Assembly (NCBI GenBank): GCA_024707305.1
Contig: JANPZZ010000022.1
Location: 186,001-250,000 of the forward strand
From: Chitinophagaceae bacterium
Lineage (GTDB): Bacteria; Bacteroidota; Bacteroidia; Chitinophagales; Chitinophagaceae
Reading direction: 5' to 3'
Length of the DNA: 64,000 nucleotides
Below the pieces are notes generated by a model. The model saw only the letters and a list, made by a program, of their open reading frames with translations, searched no databases and was not told the origin of the DNA. Of the stretch, positions 31,779 through 42,694 are shown in pieces. The position numbers and the translations under genes are program-made. Positions within the stretch are counted from its first letter, which is position 1. Each line of letters starts with the position of its first letter.

Positions 31779-33831
31779 ATGATGAGAAAGTCAATACTAT
31801 TTAGCTGGCTGATGTTAACCGGGTCAGCCGTTTTTTTCGCAACAAGACAGCACCGCCGTGCCAACAGAACTGGGAGAAGTGGTAGTAACCGGTCAGTATC
31901 GCCCTCAGTCAGTAAAGCAATCTGTTTACCAGGTACGTGTCATCAACCGCGAGCGCATCGAGCGCCAGGCCGGCACGAAGCTGCAGGATATCCTCAACAG
32001 TGAGCTTAACATCCGTTTTTCACAAGACCCCGCAACTGGCGGATCAGATATCACCATGATGGGATTAAAAGGTCAGAATGTAAAAATTCTGGTCGATGGT
32101 ATGCCGATGGTGGGTCGCCAGGGTACAAGCAATGAAATCAACATTAATCAGATTGATGTAAACAGCATCGAACGAATTGAAATTGTTGAAGGCCCGATGT
32201 CGGTGATTTATGGCGCGGATGCATTAGCGGGTGTAATCAACATCATCACAAAAAAATCATCTGCTGCCAAAATTTCTGTGAGTGCACGTTTACATGAAGA
32301 AACAGTAGGCGATGAATACGGTATCAGCAATGGGAAAGGCATTCATAACCAGTCTGCCTCCTTTACCTATCGTAAAAATGCATGGGAGCTGGGTGCCGGG
32401 TTCAACCATAATTACTTTGGTGGATGGAAAGATACCCTGGAAGGTCGCGAACTGGCCTGGCACAAAAAAGACCAACGCATGGCACATGCTTTTGTTGGTT
32501 ACCACAATGCACGTTTCAATGTTCGTTACCGTCTCGATGGTTTGGATGAAATCATCACCAACCCTGGAAACTTTCCAGTTGCACCCCAACCTGGTGAATT
32601 GGAACGCTATGCATCCGATCAGGAATATCTCTCGCAACGTTTAATGCACCAGTTGCAGTCCGTTTATTTTGTAAATAATAAACTTTCCTTTAATGCGCAG
32701 GCTGCTTATTCAGACTACAGCCGCCAGGTGTATTCTACTTTCCTGGGAATGCATAGCAAGGAACGTTATATCAATCCTAACCCTGCATCACAAACAATTG
32801 TAAACTTCAATGGATTTACGTTCCGCGGTACAGCATTGTACACTGTGAATAAAAATCTTTCATTCCAACCCGGTGTAGACATCAATCTTGAATCAGGTGA
32901 TGGTGAACGTTTGCAGGATGGTACAAACCGTGTAAATGATTATGCATTTTTTCTTACTTCAGAAGTAAAGGCAGGAGAAAAGCTGAGTTTTCGCCCGGGC
33001 CTTCGGTTTGTACACAACTCCGTTTACAATGCCCCACCGGCAATTCCATCGTTGAATGCAAAGTGGGTGCTGACTAAAAATCTGGATTTCCGTGCTTCTT
33101 ATGCTCGTGGTTTCCGCGCTCCATCTATTCGTGAGTTATACTTCAATTTCTTTGATGCCAACCACCAGATCATTGGTAATCCGGATTTGAAAGCAGAAAC
33201 ATCAAACAGTTTTAATGCTTCATTCAGCTGGAATAAGGCGACAGCAAACAAAGTGGTGTACAGCACTGTAGTGGGAGGTTTTTATAATAGTGTGAAAAAC
33301 CTGATCGACTATGCTGTGTCTGCAAACGATCCAAATATTTTTGAATTAACCAATGTGTCCGACAGCCGTACTGCTGGTGTAAACTTTACATCGGTGATGA
33401 AGAACAGGCAGTGGAATGTGTCGCTAGGCGGTTCTTATACCGGCTTTTATAATGAATACTCCGAAGCCGATAAAGATATGGCCGAATTGCAATGGTCACC
33501 CGAGTTGAATGCCAATGTTGGCTACAGCATCGAGAAGCTGGGGCTCGACTTCAACCTGTTTTACAAATTCATCGGCAAACGTCCCCGTTACATCATTGTA
33601 GGCAACGATTATGTGCCGGCTAAGCAGGAAAGTTATCAGATGTCGGACCTTACGGTTAATAAAAAACTGTTCCGTACCCTCACCATCAATGCGGGTGTGC
33701 GTAACCTTTTTGATGTAGATCGCATTCTCAGCAGATCGAAAGCAATGGGTATACATGGGGCTGGCACTCAGAATATTGCATATGGTCGCAGCTATTTTGC
33801 GGGACTGGTGTTTAACTGGTCAAAAAATTAA
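31779..33831 (+). CDS. TonB-dependent receptor, probable haem/iron uptake (HmuR-like), one frameshift
   Basis: This 683-residue outer-membrane receptor has a signal peptide, a TonB-box region (LGEVVVTGQY), a plug (GSDITMMGLKGQNVKILVDG, IERIEIVEGPMSVIYGADALAG) and a 22-strand barrel with the FRAPSIRELYF motif of siderophore/haem receptors, ending AGLVFNWSKN. One extra T in the run 31831-31837 separates the signal peptide from the body. The HmuY-family gene follows after 38 bases, so a haem-capture system is the best reading, as in HmuR-HmuY of other Bacteroidota. The receptor's haem-ligand residues were not verified. Confidence 0.92.
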
Positions 33832-33869
33832 TCGTATCAATTCAACCTAATTATACTAAATAGAAATAT

Positions 33870-35279
33870 ATGTATCGCTTGAAAACATTCAGAACCAGTG
33901 CGTGGATTATTAGTTTGCTTCTTCTTCTTGCAGCGTGTCGTAAGAAAGACGCCGACCTGAAAGAAATGGACAATTTGGTGAATTTTGAAGTAGCATCGCA
34001 GGGAATTGCTGAATCGGAGAACAGCATTCAGGTTAAATTAAAATTGTCGCGAGCTGTTACCAGTAATGTGGGGATAACGGTGAATGCTACATTACAGGGA
34101 TTGCAATATGGAACTCAGTTTACGACCATTCCGGAGATGCAGTCTGGAACGTTGAATCTTATCATTCCATCTGGCAACAACGAAGCTGTCATTACCATTT
34201 CGAAAGTGCCCGGCCCGGCATTTAATGGCAATGAGAATATTCGCCTTGATATTTATAGCGCTGAAAATCCTGTAATTATTGGGTCTAACAGGCAGTATTC
34301 ACTAACGTTTTCTGAGCAGGTGGCTACATCAGGAAATGCAACAATTGATGGTGGTGGACAGTATTATACCAACAAAGTATTTATTGATCTGAGTGCGAAC
34401 AGAAGTGTCGGAGTAAATCGTAACACCTGGGATCTCGGATTCTACAGTGGTGCTGATTTCCGTGTAACGCTTAATTCATCCATGGCAATGATGGCGAAAC
34501 AAATCAACAAAAACGATTTGACACAGGTCACGGCTGCTGATACTATTGGTTTTAGTGAAGATGTGTATTTTAATGGAACCGCTCCAACTGTAACTTCTAC
34601 TTCCTATATTGATTATCCTAACGGTGATCTTACACGTACCGCAATTGCAGAAATTTCTGCGAACGCAGCAGATAACAAAGTATACATTGTAAACCGGGGT
34701 GTGATGTCGGGCGCAACACCGGTAGATCGTGGATGGAAAAAGATCCGCATTATCCGTAACAATGCTGGTGGATACACATTGCAGCACGCAGATATTGCAT
34801 CTACAACCTTCCAGGAAGTACAAATTTCAAAAGACCCCAATTACTTCTTTAAATATGCTTCGTTCGAAACAGGCGCCGTAAACGTGGAGCCCGCAGCAAT
34901 GAAGTGGGATATTGCGTGGACATATTTTGCAAACGTAGCCAACTTTGGTGCTGGCGATGTGCCTTATTTGTACCAGGACATCATTGTTCAAAACCGCAAT
35001 GTGGAAGTAGCGCGTGTAATGACATCTACTGTGAGTTATGATGCATTCAATGAAACGAACCTCGCAGGACTTAGTTTTTCAGGTTCACAGATTGCGATAG
35101 GTGCTGACTGGCGCAGTGGTGGTGGCCCCGGTGTATCGCCAGCAGTACGCACAGACCGTTTTTATGTTGTAAAAGATGGCGACGGCAATATTTATAAACT
35201 TCGCTTTACCGGTCTTACCAACAGTTCAAATGAGCGGGGATATCCTTCGTATGAGATGGTATTGGTGAAGAAAGGGTAA
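33870..35279 (+). CDS. HmuY family lipoprotein
   Basis: This 469-residue lipoprotein (lipobox LLAAC, then RKKD) has an N-terminal Calx-beta-like/DUF part (roughly residues 35-150) and a C-terminal HmuY domain: YTNKVFIDLSANRSVG, NTWDLGFYSGADFRV, WKKIRIIRNN, and MKWDIAWTYF with NVANFGAGDVPY. HmuY proteins bind haem at the cell surface and pass it to a TonB receptor, which here is encoded 38 bases upstream. The N-terminal extension is unusual compared with the short Porphyromonas protein. Confidence 0.88.
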   Translation: MYRLKTFRTSAWIISLLLLLAACRKKDADLKEMDNLVNFEVASQGIAESENSIQVKLKLSRAVTSNVGITVNATLQGLQYGTQFTTIPEMQSGTLNLIIPSGNNEAVITISKVPGPAFNGNENIRLDIYSAENPVIIGSNRQYSLTFSEQVATSGNATIDGGGQYYTNKVFIDLSANRSVGVNRNTWDLGFYSGADFRVTLNSSMAMMAKQINKNDLTQVTAADTIGFSEDVYFNGTAPTVTSTSYIDYPNGDLTRTAIAEISANAADNKVYIVNRGVMSGATPVDRGWKKIRIIRNNAGGYTLQHADIASTTFQEVQISKDPNYFFKYASFETGAVNVEPAAMKWDIAWTYFANVANFGAGDVPYLYQDIIVQNRNVEVARVMTSTVSYDAFNETNLAGLSFSGSQIAIGADWRSGGGPGVSPAVRTDRFYVVKDGDGNIYKLRFTGLTNSSNERGYPSYEMVLVKKG

Positions 35280-35344
35280 AGCTATCGTTCGTTTATACTC
35301 CGGGTTAACTTTTCCCGCATTCGTAATAAGCTTTCCACAAACCG

Positions 35345-35376
35345 AAAGACTTTGCTTAGGCAAAGTCTTTTTTTTT
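35345..35376 (+). terminator. Terminator between HmuY-like and DUF6607 genes
   Basis: Eleven-base arms AAAGACTTTGC and GCAAAGTCTTT with a TTAG loop are followed by six more T. It may end the receptor/HmuY transcript or only reduce read-through into the DUF6607 gene. Confidence 0.85.
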
Positions 35377-35393
35377 GTCATCAAATTGTAACA

Positions 35394-36311
35394 ATGAAAA
35401 TGACGAAAACCTCGGCGACTATACTGGCATTGCTGGCCACAGTTTTATTGAATGCACAGGCACCTACCGACCGTGATAAGGTGAAAGAACTTTGCGGCTG
35501 CTTTGATGTGAATTTCCAGTTTGCAGAAACTTTTTCACCTCAACAGGGATATAAATATCATGACCGTGAAAATATATCAGGCGGCACCGAGTTGGTGTAT
35601 GTGGTAGAAGAAACCGATAAAAAACTAGTGATGCAACATTTGCTAATCATCACGGATTCTATCATCATAAAACACTGGCGTGAAGAATGGTCTTATGAAA
35701 ATCCTGAGCGCTGGATTTATGAAGGAAATAATGTTTGGAAGAAAACCTATTTGAAACCTGAAGAAGTAAAAGGCAAATGGACACAAACGGTGTGGGAAGT
35801 AAGTGATGCCCCGCGATATCAGGGACATAGCCAGTGGGTGAGTCTGGATGGAAAATGGATATGGCAGAATACTGCAGATGCGCCACTGCCCCGCCGCGAA
35901 TACACCAGCCGCAATGACTACAATATTTTGCGTCGTACCAATCGCATTATGCTCACCGATAAGGGCTATGTGCACGATCAGGACAATGAAAAAATTAAAC
36001 GCGAAAACGGTAAAGATGAGCTGCTGGTGGCTGAAAAAGGCTGGAATACTTACAACCGCGTAGAAGAAAAAGAATGCAAAGCCGGTCTGGCCTATTGGGA
36101 AAAGACTAAAGAATACTGGACCGCTGTTCGCCTGGCCTGGGAGGAATATCTTAAAACCCACGACCGCATTCAACTGAAACAAAATATAAATGGCAAGGTG
36201 TTGCATGACCACCTGTTTGTACAGGCTGCGCAGTATACCAAAGGGCAGTTGAAAAAAGATGACATCGCGAAAACCGTGACCGCGTTGTTGAGTGAGTATT
36301 TGGGTGGTTGA
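35394..36311 (+). CDS. DUF6607 family exported protein
   Basis: This 305-residue protein has a signal peptide (TSATILALLATVLLNAQ) and the layout of DUF6607: an early VKELCGCFDVNFQFAETF segment with a Cys pair, then long strands rich in Trp and Tyr (IIKHWREEWSYENPERWIY) and a C-terminal helical part. I recall DUF6607 genes lying beside haem-uptake genes in Bacteroidota, and this neighbourhood agrees, but the molecular function is unknown. The ATG at 35394 is preferred to a start further upstream that would read through the terminator. Confidence 0.8.
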   Translation: MKMTKTSATILALLATVLLNAQAPTDRDKVKELCGCFDVNFQFAETFSPQQGYKYHDRENISGGTELVYVVEETDKKLVMQHLLIITDSIIIKHWREEWSYENPERWIYEGNNVWKKTYLKPEEVKGKWTQTVWEVSDAPRYQGHSQWVSLDGKWIWQNTADAPLPRREYTSRNDYNILRRTNRIMLTDKGYVHDQDNEKIKRENGKDELLVAEKGWNTYNRVEEKECKAGLAYWEKTKEYWTAVRLAWEEYLKTHDRIQLKQNINGKVLHDHLFVQAAQYTKGQLKKDDIAKTVTALLSEYLGG

Positions 36312-36349
36312 TTGTTGTTCGATCATCGAACAAGCCCCCGAAGGTTCTA

Positions 36350-37210
36350 TCGGTCATCGATCATCGACCATCGATCATCGGACAAGCCCCCCGAAGGGGG
36401 CTTTTAATGGCCTGAGCATCCACATGTCGTCCCTTCGGGACTAACATGCCGGTAGGTATTGTTGCTACAGATATTTCGCCCCTCCGGGGCTGACAATCAA
36501 TTGACCATCGACTGCCCCCAAGAGGTTGCATCGATCATCGGACATCGGACATCGGACAAGCCCCCAACCCCCGAAGGGGGCTTTTAATGGCCTGAGCGTC
36601 CACATGTCGTCCCTTCGGGACTAACATGCCGGTAAGTTGTTGCTACAGATATTTGGCCCCTCCGGGCTGACAAACAATTGAACATCGATCATCGGACAAG
36701 CCCCCAACCCCCGAAGGGGGCTTTTAATGGCCTGAGCGTCCACATGTCGTCCCTTCGGGACTAACATGCCGGTAGGTATTGTTGCTACAGATATTTCGCC
36801 CCTCCGGGGCTGACAAACAATTGAACATCGATCATCGGACAAGCCCCCCGAAGGGGGCTTTTAATGGCCTGAGCATCCACATGTCGTCCCTTCGGGACTA
36901 AACTGCCGGTAGGTATGGTTGCTACAGATATTTCGCCCCTCCGGGGCTGACAATCAATTGACCATCGACTGCCCCCAAGAGCTTGCATCGATCATCGGTC
37001 ATCGGACATCGATCAAGCCCCCAACCCCCGAAGGGGCTTTTAATAGCATCCACATGTCGTCCCTTCGGGACTAACATGCCGGTAGGTATTGTTGCTACAG
37101 ATATTTCGCCCCTCCGGGGCTGACAAACAATTGAACATCGATCATCGACCATCGATCACCGACCATCGATCATCGACCATCGATCACCGATCATCGGACA
37201 TCGATCATCT
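36350..37210. repeat. Five-unit tandem array of hairpin-rich repeats with heptamer borders
   Basis: Five units begin CACATGTCGTCCC at 36421, 36601, 36741, 36878 and 37051. Spacings are 180, 140, 137 and 173 bases. Each unit holds three hairpins: GTCCCTTCGGGAC, CGCCCCTCCGGGGC preceded by GTTGCTACAGATATTT, and a terminator-like GCCCCC...GGGGGCTTTT. The longer units have an extra TGACCATCGACTGCCCCCAAG segment. Runs of the 7-base CATCGAT/CATCGGA family flank and separate the units. Minus-strand ORFs here are translations of the repeat, not genes. The array fills the gap between DUF6607 and ileS. Confidence 0.93.
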
Positions 37211-37215
37211 TTCAC

Positions 37216-37223
37216 TACCTTTG
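37216..37223 (+). promoter_or_regulatory. Candidate -7 box (TACCTTTG) for ileS
   Basis: Exact TAnnTTTG match 30 bases upstream of the ileS ATG and immediately after the repeat array. Confidence 0.55.
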
Positions 37224-37253
37224 CCCACCTAAAAACCCACCCATCTTATCAAA

Positions 37254-40200
37254 ATGGCATCAAAATACCGGGAATTCACGGGGTTGAATCTGCCCCTGAT
37301 TGAGTCTGAAGTTTTAGCAGAATGGGCACAGAATCAAGCATTTGAGAAAAGTGTCAACCTGCGGGAAGGTGCGCCTTCCTTTGTTTTTTATGAGGGTCCA
37401 CCCAGTGCGAATGGTATGCCCGGCATTCACCACGTTATTTCCCGTACACTGAAAGATCTGGTTTGCCGCTATAAAACCATGAAAGGTTTCCAGGTACACC
37501 GCAAAGGTGGATGGGATACTCATGGCCTGCCCATTGAGTTAGGCGTGGAGAAAGAACTTGGCATTACCAAAGAAGATATCGGTACCAAAATCAGCGTGGA
37601 AGATTATAACAAGAAATGCCGCGAAGCGGTGTTGCGTTATAAAGACAAGTGGGATGAGATCACACGCAAAATGGGTTATTGGGTTGATCTTAACGATCCT
37701 TATATCACTTTCCGCAACGAATACATTGAAACTCTCTGGTGGTTACTAAGTGAACTTTATCAAAAAGGGTTACTCTACGAAAGCGTAAGCATTCAGCCTT
37801 ATTCACCTGCGGCAGGTACAGGTCTTAGTTCGCATGAACTGAACCAACCCGGAACCTATAAAGATGTAAAGGACACTTCGGCTGTTGCGATGTTTAAAGC
37901 CGTTCGCAACGAGAAAAGTGAATTCCTCTTTGAAGCTGCAAGCGCTGCCCCCATTGCCGGAGAACAGGAGGGAGAAGTATTCTTCATGGCGTGGACGACA
38001 ACACCATGGACACTCCCCAGCAACCTTGGTCTTACCGTTGGCAGTAATATCGATTATGTGCTGGTTAAAACTTTCAATCCTTATACACACCTTCCCGTAA
38101 ATGTGGTGCTGGCAAAGGCATTGATTGGAAAAATATTTTAAACCCGAAGGCGAGAATGGTGATTTTGCTTCGTATGATGCACAAACAAAACTATTGCCAT
38201 GGCAGATTATCGCTGAGTTTAAAGGAAGTGATATCGAAGGTTGTCGTTACGAACAACTACTTCCTTACGAAGGCAACTCACTGGAAGTGATTCGTGAAGA
38301 AACCCCGGGCGCAGATCCGTTTCGTGTGCTGGTCGACAATTTCGTAACAACAGAAGATGGTACAGGTATCGTACACACCGCACCTGCTTTTGGTGCAGAT
38401 GACTATAAAGTTGGAAAGAAATACAATATCGGCATTCTGACGCTCGTAGATCGCGAAGGAAAATTTGTGGATGGCCTGGGTGAGTTCAGCAACCGCTATG
38501 TAAAGAATTATAAAGATGATGCGGCATATGTAGACGTGAACGTGGACATCAGCGTGAAGTTGAAAAAAGAGAACCGTGCATTCAAAGTTGAGAAATACGA
38601 ACACAGTTATCCGCATTGCTGGCGTACCGATAAACCCGTTTTATATTATCCGCTCGATGCCTGGTTTATTCGTACTACAGCGATCCGCGACCGGATGGTG
38701 GAACTGAATAAAACCATCAACTGGAAACCAAAATCCACCGGTGAAGGAAGATTTGGCAACTGGCTGGAAAATATGGTAGACTGGAACCTGAGCCGTAGCC
38801 GCTTCTGGGGAACGCCGTTGCCAATTTGGAAAACAGTTGACGCCAACGACAACTACCTCGAAGCAAAAGACGGTGGAGAGCAGTTGTGTATCGGTAGCAT
38901 TGCAGAGCTGAAAGTTGAAATGGAAAAAGCTGCCGCCGCAGGTTTTCAGCAACCTGCCAGCATTTTGATGCTGGGTTCAGAACTGGATCTGCATAAGCCG
39001 TATGTTGACGATATCGTGCTGGTGAGTCCTTCAGGCAAACGCATGAAGCGTGTACCAGACCTCATCGACGTTTGGTTTGATAGCGGAGCCATGCCCTATG
39101 CACAATGGGGATTGCCGCCCGAGCGTAAAGGCGTCCGTCCCACACGCGAAGAATGCCTCGCTTACTGGAGTGAAAGGCAACATACACACCCTGCACCCGG
39201 CAAATGGGAAGGTGCTGATTTTATTGCCGAAGGTGTGGACCAAACCCGTGGCTGGTTTTATACCCTGCATGCACTGGGCAGTTTGTTGTTTGATAGTGTT
39301 GCTTATAAAACCGTAGTAAGTAATGGCCTGGTTTTGGATAAGAATGGCAACAAAATGAGCAAGCGCCTGGGTAATGTGGTGAACCCATTTGAAACCATTG
39401 AAAAATATGGTGCAGATGCTACCCGCTGGTATCTTATTACAAACGCCTCGCCCTGGGATAACCTGAAATTTGACATTGAAGGAATCCGCGAAGTGCAACG
39501 TAAGTTCTTTGGCACATTATATAATACCTACCAGTTTTTCGCATTATATGCAAATGTGGATGGATTCTCTTTCAATGAAGCGTACATCCCGTTGAAAGAC
39601 CGACCTGAGATCGATCGCTGGATTTTATCATCACTGAATACAGTGATAAAAAAAGCGACTGCCTATATGGACGATTATGAGCCTACACAGGCAGGTCGGG
39701 TGATTGAAGATTTTGTAGACGAGCAGTTGAGCAACTGGTATGTTCGTCTCTGCCGCCGCCGTTTCTGGAAAGGCGACTATGAGCAGGATAAGATTGCGGC
39801 ATACCAAACCCTGTATGAATGCCTGGAAACAGTAGCCCGCCTGATGGCGCCTATTTCGCCATTCTTCAGCGATGCGCTGTTCCGCCAGTTGAATGAAGTA
39901 ACGGGCCGGTTTACGGTGGCCTCTATCCATCATGCTGATTATCCGGTAGCAGACGAAGCCGCAATAGATGAGTTGTTGGAAGAGCGGATGCAGTTGGCGC
40001 AGGATTCATCGTCGTTGGTGCTTTCGTTGCGTAAAAGGTAAACATTAAAGTTCGCCAGCCACTGCAGAAAGTGCTGATTCCGGTATTGAATCCGAAGATG
40101 AAAGAGCAGTTGGAAAAAGTGGAAGATCTGGTGAAGGCGGAAGTGAACGTGAAGCAGATTGAATACCTTGAACCCAACAATAGTTTTATACGTAAAAAGA

Positions 40201-40715
40201 TAAAACCCAACTTCGTGGCCCTGGGCAAAAAACTGGGTGCGAAAATGAAAGCGGTGAGTGCGGCGCTCTCTACATTCACGCAGGAGCAGATTGCCAAGTT
40301 TGAAAAAGAGGGTCAATATAATTTGCCAATTGATGCCGAACACGTAATATTACAGATTAGCGATGTTGAACTAACGAGTGAAGATATTCCGGGATGGACG
40401 GTAGCGGCGAAAGGAGCATTAACCTTGGCGCTCGACATTACCATCACTCCTGAACTGGAAGCCGAAGGACATGCACGCGAGTTTGTTAACAGGATCCAGA
40501 GAATCCGGAAAGACAGCGGGTTTGAACTGACCGACAGGATAGATGTTATAGTAGCTGTGGGTGACGATCTGGCGGAGGCGCTGGGTAAATTTAAAGAGTA
40601 TATTTGCGCCGAAATTCTGGCTGATAAGCTGGAATTCAGCGATAATATAGAAGGTGGAATAGAGATTGAAGTGAATGAAAGGGTATTAAAAGCGATTGTT
40701 TCAAAAAAAGGCTAA
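37254..40715 (+). CDS. ileS: Isoleucine--tRNA ligase, two frameshifts
   Basis: This class I aminoacyl-tRNA synthetase charges tRNA-Ile. The HIGH-type motif lies in PPSANGMPGIHHVISRT, the editing domain in the middle (TTPWTLPSNLGL, GTGIVHTAPAFG), the KMSKR signature in NGNKMSKRLGNV, and an anticodon-binding region towards the C terminus. The A runs 38129-38133 (one too many) and 40033-40036 (one too few) split it into three ORFs; repair gives 1153 residues, the usual Bacteroidota length. The DksA-like gene starts five bases after the stop, which indicates one transcript. Confidence 0.97.
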
Positions 40716-40720
40716 GTAAT

Positions 40721-41674
40721 ATGGCTAGTAAGAAACCTGCTCCTAAGGCAAAGCCGGCAGCCAAAAAGCCAGCACCGAAAAAAGCGGCACCCGCTTCAAA
40801 GAAGGCGGCACCCCGGAAGGCTACTCCTGTAAAGGCTGCAGCTAAACCAGCGGCAAAAAAAGCAGCGGCACCGAAAAAAGCGGCGCCCAGGGCAGTTGCC
40901 AAAAAAGCAGCTCCGGCAAAATCGGCTGCAAAAGCGAAAGAAACAAAGAAGGCAGCGAAGCCAGCTCCTAAACCGGCAGCTAAACCAGTGGCAGCTAAAC
41001 CAGTGGCAGCCAAACCAGTGGCATCGAAACCCGCTGCGAAGCCTGCTGCCAAACCGGCGCCAGCTCCACAGCCAAAAGCGGAAGCCGCACCAGCGCCTCC
41101 ACCGCCGTTGCCTAAAAAGCCTTCGCCCAATGACCCTCAATCACTTGTAACAATTAAACCAGCTCCTAAACCCATTATTAAAAAGGAACCCCCAAAACCC
41201 ACGAAAGTGGTAATACCGAAAACCAGCATTAAAAGTGCTGTGAAGTATGAACCAGAGTTCACGAAATCAGTTTTAGATAGTTATTCAAACGAACAAACCG
41301 GACCCACAATGAGATATTCAGATAGCGACCTTGCAGAATTCAGAGAAATCATTAATAAAAAATTAGACGCAGCGAAAAAAGAGCTGGCTTATTTACAGGG
41401 ATTGATAACCCGCCGCGATGAAGGGGGTGATATGGACGAAGCACGCTACATGACTATGGAAGATGGTAGCGTAAGTATGGAACGCGAACAACTGAGCCAG
41501 ATGGCCAGCCGCCAGATTACGTTTATCGATCACCTGGAAAAGGCAATCATGCGTATCGAAAACAAAACCTACGGTGTATGCCGCGTTACCGGTAAACTGA
41601 TCGATAAAGCCCGCCTGCGCGCCGTACCTCATGCTACTTTGAGCATTGAAGCGAAGCAGATGATGAACAAATAA
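40721..41674 (+). CDS. DksA/TraR-family protein with a long histone-like Ala/Lys/Pro tail
   Basis: This 317-residue protein has two parts. Residues 1 to about 175 are a low-complexity tail of Lys, Ala and Pro (repeats such as KPAAKPVAAKPV) that resembles histone H1-like C-terminal domains. Residues about 195-317 form a DksA/TraR-like domain: a coiled coil with DLAEFREIINKKL, then YGVCRVTGKLIDKARLRAVP, where only part of the four-Cys zinc site is left. DksA-family proteins bind RNA polymerase with ppGpp. The tail may bind nucleic acid. It follows ileS by five bases and ends at a strong terminator. Confidence 0.9.
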   Translation: MASKKPAPKAKPAAKKPAPKKAAPASKKAAPRKATPVKAAAKPAAKKAAAPKKAAPRAVAKKAAPAKSAAKAKETKKAAKPAPKPAAKPVAAKPVAAKPVASKPAAKPAAKPAPAPQPKAEAAPAPPPPLPKKPSPNDPQSLVTIKPAPKPIIKKEPPKPTKVVIPKTSIKSAVKYEPEFTKSVLDSYSNEQTGPTMRYSDSDLAEFREIINKKLDAAKKELAYLQGLITRRDEGGDMDEARYMTMEDGSVSMEREQLSQMASRQITFIDHLEKAIMRIENKTYGVCRVTGKLIDKARLRAVPHATLSIEAKQMMNK

Positions 41675-41692
41675 TCACTTCAGCAATTCCAT

Positions 41693-41731
41693 AAAAAAAC
41701 CTGTAAGGTCTGAGATCTTACAGGTTTTTTT
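41693..41731. terminator. Bidirectional terminator between the DksA-like and barrel genes
   Basis: Fifteen-base arms (an A run plus CCTGTAAG, and CTTACAGG plus a T run) enclose a nine-base loop. It serves the plus-strand gene at its left and the minus-strand gene at its right. Confidence 0.9.
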
Positions 41732-41759
41732 GTTGCCTTCAACTTTCAGAGAAAGAACA

Positions 41760-42494
41760 TCAATCGCGTGACAGGAATACTGACAGTCCCACCGATAACA
41801 AAAACCCATGCTTTTTGGTATTGGCTGTAATGTTGGAATTCAGTTGCTCGTCAATGGTACCATTCATATCCACATCACGATAGGTATCAGTTACTGTTTT
41901 TGTTTTCTCGGAGGTAAAAGAATAACCGGCGCTAATGTCGAGGCCAACATGATCACTTAACATGCGCGTAACACCAATCTGTAGTCCAAGACCTGAAAAG
42001 AAATTACCGCTGCTTTTACCTTCATACGACTCACGATAAACGGAAGTATAATTGAAGCCTTCTGTTTTTGTGTTGCCCGTGCCTGCATCCAGGTTCAATT
42101 GTCCATAAGGTAAAAATGTTCCCGATTCTGCAAAATAATGGCGAGCAAAGATGCCTAAACCATAACGGCCTACACGGTCTTCCTTTTTACGGAACGTAGT
42201 GTTGTTGGAAACATCAAGATATTTATCGTATTGGTAGCCTGCAATTAATCGTGCACCGATCATTGTTTTAGACGACACAAAATATCCGAGAGAAGGCGTC
42301 AATTGAAAACCTAGTGAATTGGTTTTGGATTCATATCCTTCGGTGGGGGGTGGTGCAGTATAAGTGGTGGTACCCGCATCGAAGAAAAGTCCGGCAGCAT
42401 TAATTCCCGGCACCCAGGTGCCTTTTGAAAATTGACAAAATGCACCCATCGGCAATGCGATGGCCAGTAGAAACAGGAAGCGAAACGAAATCAT
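41760..42494 (-). CDS. Outer-membrane beta-barrel protein
   Basis: This 244-residue protein has a signal peptide (FLFLLAIALPMGAFCQ) and alternating amphipathic strands typical of a small outer-membrane barrel (for example LGFQLTPSLGYFVSSKTMIG and GLGLQIGVTRMLSDHVG), ending with GFLLSVGLSVFL. Aromatic residues sit at the strand ends. It resembles OmpW/OprF-like 8-strand porin-type proteins found widely in Bacteroidota. No partner or substrate is apparent. Bases 42495-42694 between it and the collagen-like gene hold no recognisable feature. Confidence 0.8.
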   Translation of the reverse strand: MISFRFLFLLAIALPMGAFCQFSKGTWVPGINAAGLFFDAGTTTYTAPPPTEGYESKTNSLGFQLTPSLGYFVSSKTMIGARLIAGYQYDKYLDVSNNTTFRKKEDRVGRYGLGIFARHYFAESGTFLPYGQLNLDAGTGNTKTEGFNYTSVYRESYEGKSSGNFFSGLGLQIGVTRMLSDHVGLDISAGYSFTSEKTKTVTDTYRDVDMNGTIDEQLNSNITANTKKHGFLLSVGLSVFLSRD

Positions 42495-42694
42495 AAACAG
42501 TCAGGATTTTGATCGATCAACAGGAGCAAAACTGCAGGTATTTATTAAAGTGCAGGACATTTAAATTCACTCCTTTTTTGTTGTCGACCCTAAAGTAGAA
42601 CCTTTTTTTTTCTTTAAGTTGAGGCAATTTTGGAAAAATGAATTTTTCCGGTTACTTTTAAAACAGAAACTAATTATCTGCCAAAACAAACGTT

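Noticed and set aside
31586..31864. Minus-strand ORF of 92 codons opposite the start of the second TonB receptor
   Set aside because: It overlaps the receptor's signal peptide on the other strand and lacks protein-like features.
36621..37152. Three minus-strand ORFs of 67-76 codons in the tandem array, each with an RRGEISVATIPTG-type sequence
   Set aside because: They are translations of the repeat unit itself, identical between units, and have no start context. Similar spurious ORFs arise wherever this repeat occurs.
36350..37210. CRISPR array
   Set aside because: Units are 137-180 bases and nearly identical throughout, with no unique spacers of constant length and no cas genes nearby.
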